From positions 2,780 through 15,673 of the forward strand of contig DOVB01000187.1 of NCBI GenBank assembly GCA_003520285.1: a DNA stretch of 12,894 nt, in the 5' to 3' direction. The stretch comes from Halieaceae bacterium. Lineage in GTDB: Bacteria; Pseudomonadota; Gammaproteobacteria; Pseudomonadales; Halieaceae. Shown one piece after another: positions 9,873-12,894 of the stretch. A program made the translations under genes and the position numbers. The first letter of the stretch is position 1. Each line of letters starts with the position of its first letter. Below the pieces are notes generated by a model, which was not told where the DNA came from, did no database searches, and was given only the letters and a program-made list of their open reading frames with translations.

Positions 9873-10921
9873 GGCTGTAGCGATACGCTCTTGATTTGGG
9901 CCCACACCACATCACCCACCTGCAACTTGAGTTTGCGTAGTGACCGGTGGGTGATGCGAGCGAACAATACCTGCTGGTCTAAGGCCAAAACCAGTCGAAC
10001 ACTACTGTGATTGTCTGCCTCGATCGCTTGGATGGATACCGGCAAACGGTTGAGAATACTGGTGTCCAGTGGCTCATTGATGCTGATGCTCACATCTCTT
10101 TCAGCAATGTAAATCGAGACCGCTTGACCCTCAGTGAGCATTGCTTGCTGAGCGAGAAAAATAGGGTGGTTGGAAACGCTCAGTTCCGACAGTCCGTCCT
10201 CTGACCAGTGGGTCTTGAAAGTGGCGACAATAATCCGTCCCTCAAGGTCAGAGTGGGTCGAGGGCAGGCTCAGCAGTAAGTCTTGGTCGCCCGCCTGTTG
10301 CACGCGCCCCTCATCGATTAGTATCACTTGATCTGCAATGCTAAGAGCCTCGTTAAGGTCGTGGGTGACGTACACTAGGCCGAACTCATGTTGGTTTTGC
10401 CAGCGTTTAATGTGACCTGTGAGTTGTTGGCGAGCTTTTCGATCGAGCTGGGTCAATGGCTCGTCTAACAGGAGCCAGTCTGGTCGAGATAGAAGCGCTC
10501 TTGCAAGAGCCACGCGCTGAGACTCGCCTCCAGACAGAGCGACGATGGATCGCTCGAGCAGAGTCTCAATACCCAAATCCTCAATGACAGTGTCTAGCAG
10601 AGTGTCGGGCGCAGGCTTAGAGCGCTTTAGAGCGAATCTGAGATTCTCGACCACTGACAAGTGTGGGAACAGTGCAGGTTGTTGAGCAGTGAGTGTTATA
10701 GGCCGTTGATGTGTGGGGGTTGTCAGTAATGATTGGCCTCGGTGAGTCAGTTGCGATAGCACGAATGCGCTCGGTAGTCCCGCTATTGCTCTAAGGATGG
10801 ATGTCTTACCTGACCCGCTGGCACCGAATAACACTGTGCTGGTCTGATCAGCGAAAGTGAAAGTTCCGCTCGCTTCATCGGTGTTATGCGGCTGCAGCAC
10901 GCCTCGTGCAATGAGTGTCAC
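9869..10921 (-). CDS. modC: Molybdate/tungstate ABC transporter, ATP-binding protein
   Basis: ModC is the cytoplasmic ATPase that drives molybdate (or tungstate) import through ModB. The 350-residue product has every ABC motif: Walker A GASGSGKT (33-40), Q-loop Q81 in AQQPALFPHL, signature LSGGE (129-133), Walker B WLLLDEP (149-155) and switch His187 in VTHDLNEAL. The C-terminal part (about 285-348) ends in a TOBE/Mop-like domain (RLPVSIQAIEADNHSSVRLVL), the oxyanion-binding regulatory domain typical of ModC. Assignment to molybdate rather than another oxyanion rests on this domain and on modA and modB. Translation starts at GTG 10921, which overlaps the modB stop in GTGA, with GGAG eight bases upstream. 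This indicates coupled translation. The gene ends tail-to-tail with the acyltransferase gene, sharing TTAA. Confidence 0.93.
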   Translation of the reverse strand: MTLIARGVLQPHNTDEASGTFTFADQTSTVLFGASGSGKTSILRAIAGLPSAFVLSQLTHRGQSLLTTPTHQRPITLTAQQPALFPHLSVVENLRFALKRSKPAPDTLLDTVIEDLGIETLLERSIVALSGGESQRVALARALLSRPDWLLLDEPLTQLDRKARQQLTGHIKRWQNQHEFGLVYVTHDLNEALSIADQVILIDEGRVQQAGDQDLLLSLPSTHSDLEGRIIVATFKTHWSEDGLSELSVSNHPIFLAQQAMLTEGQAVSIYIAERDVSISINEPLDTSILNRLPVSIQAIEADNHSSVRLVLALDQQVLFARITHRSLRKLKLQVGDVVWAQIKSVSLQP

Positions 10922-11592
10922 TGCGATATCTCCGGACCCACTCGGCTGGGATTCAAGCGGTAAACTAGGAGCAGCGTCAAAGTCGAGAAAACCAGCAGTC
11001 CACCGGCCAGTAAATGCGCGGTTGCAAAGTCGAGACGCTCTACCGCATCGAACAGTGCTATTGATAGCACTTGGGTTTCGCCGGGAATATTGCCCCCGAT
11101 CATCAGAACCACGCCAAACTCACCCACCGTATGCGCAAAGCCCAAGCATCCTGCTGTAATAAAACTGCGTCGACACAGGGGCATGACGACCGATACAAAG
11201 CAATCGAGGGGACTCGCGCCCAGTGACGCGGCGGCCTCGAGCAGAGTGTTAGGTATTTGCTGAAAAGCACTTTGGAGCGGTTGCACCACAAATGGGATCG
11301 AGTAGATCACCGACCCGATCACAAGAGCGCTGAAGCTAAAGCTCAAAGGCACGCCAAAAAGAGCTTCCCACCAGCCCCCTACAGTCGATTGCGGTGCAAA
11401 AAAAATGAGTAAGTAAAAGCCCAGCACAGTTGGTGGAAGTACCAGTGGGAGAGCCACGATAGCTTCGATGAACGACCGAGGCCAGGTGTTTTTGCGACTC
11501 AGCCACCAGGCCAGCGGCGGTGATATCACCAATAAAATAAGCGTCGTAACACTGGCAAGCTGCAGGGTGAGTACAACCGTGTCTAGAATCAT
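10918..11592 (-). CDS. modB: Molybdate/tungstate ABC transporter, permease
   Basis: ModB is the inner-membrane channel of the importer, acting as a dimer with two ModC subunits. The 224-residue protein has several hydrophobic spans, for example near 5-30, 46-67, 85-108 and 195-212. The cytoplasmic EAA loop (EAAASLGASPLDCFVSVVMP, from about 119), which docks onto ModC, and the ModB-type segment HTVGEFGVVLMIGGNIPGETQ are clear. I place the start at ATG 11592, which overlaps the modA stop as ATGA and has GGAG eight bases upstream. An in-frame GTG at 11601 would add three residues but directly abuts the GGAG, so it is unlikely. The modA-modB and modB-modC overlaps show a single tightly coupled operon. 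Confidence 0.93.
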   Translation of the reverse strand: MILDTVVLTLQLASVTTLILLVISPPLAWWLSRKNTWPRSFIEAIVALPLVLPPTVLGFYLLIFFAPQSTVGGWWEALFGVPLSFSFSALVIGSVIYSIPFVVQPLQSAFQQIPNTLLEAAASLGASPLDCFVSVVMPLCRRSFITAGCLGFAHTVGEFGVVLMIGGNIPGETQVLSIALFDAVERLDFATAHLLAGGLLVFSTLTLLLVYRLNPSRVGPEISQ

Positions 11593-12305
11593 GGCGTGCA
11601 CTCCAAGTAGCCTTGAGACAACAGCGCGTCTTGCACGTCGTCACTCAAGAGCCAATCCAAAAATTGGCGCGCAGGTGCATAGTTCGGGTGATCTTTAGCG
11701 GCGACGACAAGAGCAAACTGTTCGATTGGAGCGTGCCACTCTGGCGGCACTTTTAGGCCATCATTAAGGCTGAGAGAGGCCGGTATCAGGGCGAACTCAA
11801 CACCCCCTGTCAAATAGAACTGGTAAGCCTGCAGTGCATTAGCGCCTGTGATTCGTTGCATGGGCGATTCGAATCGATTGAGAACCTCTTCAGCAGCACG
11901 TCCATAAGGCGCAATATCGGGATTTGCAATGGCGATTCTGCCCCCCGATTGAAGACGATCGAGTGAGTCGGCTCCCACTAATCGCAGCTGACCCTGGGCA
12001 TAACAGGCTGGGGCTTGGTCGGAAATCCCACGGCTTGTGAGGAACTGAGGTCGATCGTAATCTGCTGCCAAAAACACATCAAATGGCGCGCCATACAAAA
12101 TTTGCGTTGCAAGCGCGCCGGTTGCTCCAGAGCTGGCTTGGAACAGGCGGGCTTGGTCGGCGGTTGTTGCCAAAGCCTCTAGTGTTGGTGCGAAATTGGC
12201 GGCCACCGCGATTCGAATCGAGGATTCTGCTGAGGCATTCAGCCGAGTCGACGGTATGATCGAGATCATGAGCGTCACTGCTAGGCCGAGCCATTTGTTC
12301 CTCAT
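11589..12305 (-). CDS. modA: Molybdate/tungstate-binding periplasmic protein
   Basis: ModA captures molybdate or tungstate in the periplasm and delivers it to ModBC. The 238-residue precursor has a Sec signal peptide: basic MRNKW, hydrophobic core LGLAVTLMISII and a likely cleavage after ASA (24-26). The mature protein shows VAANFAPTLEAL (34 onward), ASSGATGALATQI (57 onward), GAPFDVFLAAD (72-82) and NPDIAPYGRAAEEVL. The VAANF start places it with the Azotobacter ModA2-like group rather than the E. coli type (FAAASL), so the oxyanion ligands should include the Asn of this motif and a Ser of SSG. The stretch between LEAL and SSG seems a few residues shorter than usual. The nearest good ribosome site, AGGAG, is 14 bases from the ATG, unusually far. 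No modE gene or molybdoenzyme lies in the window. Confidence 0.93.
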   Translation of the reverse strand: MRNKWLGLAVTLMISIIPSTRLNASAESSIRIAVAANFAPTLEALATTADQARLFQASSGATGALATQILYGAPFDVFLAADYDRPQFLTSRGISDQAPACYAQGQLRLVGADSLDRLQSGGRIAIANPDIAPYGRAAEEVLNRFESPMQRITGANALQAYQFYLTGGVEFALIPASLSLNDGLKVPPEWHAPIEQFALVVAAKDHPNYAPARQFLDWLLSDDVQDALLSQGYLECTP

Positions 12306-12319
12306 GCGGTGCCCGTATG

Positions 12320-12324
12320 CTCCT
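12320..12324 (-). promoter_or_regulatory. Distant ribosome binding site of modA
   Basis: On the minus strand AGGAG (complement of 12320-12324) lies 14 bases upstream of the modA ATG, beyond the normal 5-9 base range. It directly abuts the outer arm of the inverted repeat described at 12325-12369. No better site lies closer, and no earlier in-frame start follows it. The spacing may make initiation weak or sensitive to leader folding. Confidence 0.4.
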
Positions 12325-12369
12325 AGCGCTTTTCTTTTATTGTCATGGTTAATTATGATAGTAAGCGCT
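12325..12369 (-). promoter_or_regulatory. Nested inverted repeats in the modA leader / operator region
   Basis: The outer arms AGCGCTT (12325-12331) and AAGCGCT (12363-12369) are perfect complements. Inside them TTATTGTCAT (12337-12346) and ATGATAGTAA (12355-12364) match at 8 of 10 positions around an 8-base centre. The last two bases of the right inner arm overlap the outer arm, so the full stems cannot both form. The element fills most of the gap between comF and modA. It may be an operator for a dimeric regulator, or an RNA hairpin just upstream of the modA ribosome site. It does not match the E. coli ModE consensus. Confidence 0.4.
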
Positions 12370-12372
12370 CAC
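12361..12372. promoter_or_regulatory. LacI-family-like operator palindrome
   Basis: GTAAGCGCTCAC is a near-perfect 12-base palindrome (5 of 6 base pairs symmetric) with a central CG, the hallmark of LacI/GalR-family operators. It is close to the core of the ideal lac operator, GTGAGCGCTCAC. It overlaps the right arm of the nested repeat upstream of modA. No LacI-family regulator is encoded in the window, so this is a sequence resemblance only. Confidence 0.22.
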
Positions 12373-12384
12373 ATTTTATCTGGT

Positions 12385-12894
12385 TTAAAGTTGTTCTGTT
12401 GTTCTCGGTTTACGTGTTCTAGCGATACACCATAGTTCGACTGAGCGAGCCCCCGCCTGTTGTAGGCAACTGGCCGCCGCGTTGGCGGTATTACCTGTAG
12501 TCATTACATCATCGATCAATGCCAAACGTAAGCCCTTGACGTCATGGCGGCAGCTGAAGTCCTCTGCGCTGAGTGCTCGCTGCCGCTTCGAGCGAGCCTG
12601 ATGCTGAGGACTTCGGTAATTAATCCGTTTTAACCCCCGGACCATGGGTACACCAGTCGCTCGTCCTACAGTGTTGGCCAGTAACTCGCACTGATTATAG
12701 CCGCGCTGCCAAAATCGGCGCCAGTGCAAGGGCATCGGGATCAGGGCATCGATCTTGGGTGAATCGGGCAGTGCCTCGGTAACGAGGTCTGCTAAGGTCG
12801 CTGTGAATTGAAAAGCCTGCTCAAACTTCCATTGGTGGATCAGGTGGCGAAGTCCATCGCTGTACTCCCAGGCTATGCGACAGCGATCGAAAGT
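12385..12894 (-). CDS. comF: ComF family phosphoribosyltransferase-like protein (N-terminus outside window)
   Basis: The reading frame is open to the right window edge, giving 169 visible residues that end in TAA. ComF proteins (GntX/YhgH in enterobacteria) are cytoplasmic and carry a type-I phosphoribosyltransferase fold; they are linked to DNA uptake or use of DNA as a nutrient, but the reaction is unclear. Visible are FDRCRIAWEYSDGLRHLI near the edge (the usual segment after the zinc finger), IPMPLHWRRFWQRGYNQ (the PVPLHxxRxxxRGFNQ family signature) and the phosphoribosyl-pyrophosphate loop LALIDDVMTTGNTA. An internal ATG at 12735 is not the start, because the conserved sequence continues upstream of it. 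The N-terminal CxxC zinc finger is presumably beyond the edge. modA follows 79 bases downstream on the same strand. Confidence 0.93.
   Translation of the reverse strand, partial: TFDRCRIAWEYSDGLRHLIHQWKFEQAFQFTATLADLVTEALPDSPKIDALIPMPLHWRRFWQRGYNQCELLANTVGRATGVPMVRGLKRINYRSPQHQARSKRQRALSAEDFSCRHDVKGLRLALIDDVMTTGNTANAAASCLQQAGARSVELWCIARTRKPRTTEQL

Noticed and set aside
12359..12380. CRP site before modA (AAATGTGA on the minus strand)
   Set aside because: Only the left half-site matches; the other half reads ACTAT instead of TCACA.
12306..12384. Molybdenum-cofactor riboswitch before modA
   Set aside because: The gap is only 79 bases, too short for that RNA, and its conserved core is not visible.

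Overview
The window is chromosomal DNA from a gammaproteobacterium, probably a free-living relative of the Pseudomonas/marine oligotroph groups. The GltB, GltD, HemE and CysE proteins resemble Pseudomonas and enterobacterial versions over their full lengths, and the order aroB-gltB-gltD-hemE is a known gammaproteobacterial arrangement. The genus cannot be fixed from the sequence alone. I see no mobile element, CRISPR array, rRNA or tRNA. No gap between genes exceeds about 170 bases.

Left part (1-7506, + strand): the 3' end of aroB (shikimate pathway), then gltB and gltD, the two subunits of NADPH-dependent glutamate synthase, then hemE (uroporphyrinogen decarboxylase). gltB, gltD and hemE are closely spaced and probably form one transcription unit. 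The 166-base gap before gltB holds a sigma-54-like promoter candidate and overlapping inverted repeats.

Middle part (7574-9872): on the minus strand a TrmB-like methyltransferase gene is followed 48 bases later by cysE (serine O-acetyltransferase), which ends tail-to-tail with hemE. Divergent from the methyltransferase gene is a plus-strand gene for a left-handed-beta-helix acyltransferase whose acceptor is unknown. Both divergent genes appear to start with GTG across a 67-base gap.

Right part (9869-12894, minus strand): comF (5' part outside the window), then modA-modB-modC, a molybdate/tungstate ABC importer whose three cistrons overlap at their stop and start codons. The modC stop overlaps the stop of the acyltransferase gene in a TTAA palindrome. 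The 79-base gap between comF and modA contains nested inverted repeats and a LacI-operator-like palindrome.

Most of the window is core metabolism (ammonium assimilation, haem, cysteine, aromatic amino acids) and metal-oxyanion uptake. I did not find a convincing new multi-gene system. The points worth a second look are a CysE without the C-terminal tail known to dock into CysK, a TrmB paralogue with Asp replaced by Asn in its signature motif, the acyltransferase of unknown substrate, and the candidate control regions upstream of gltB and modA.
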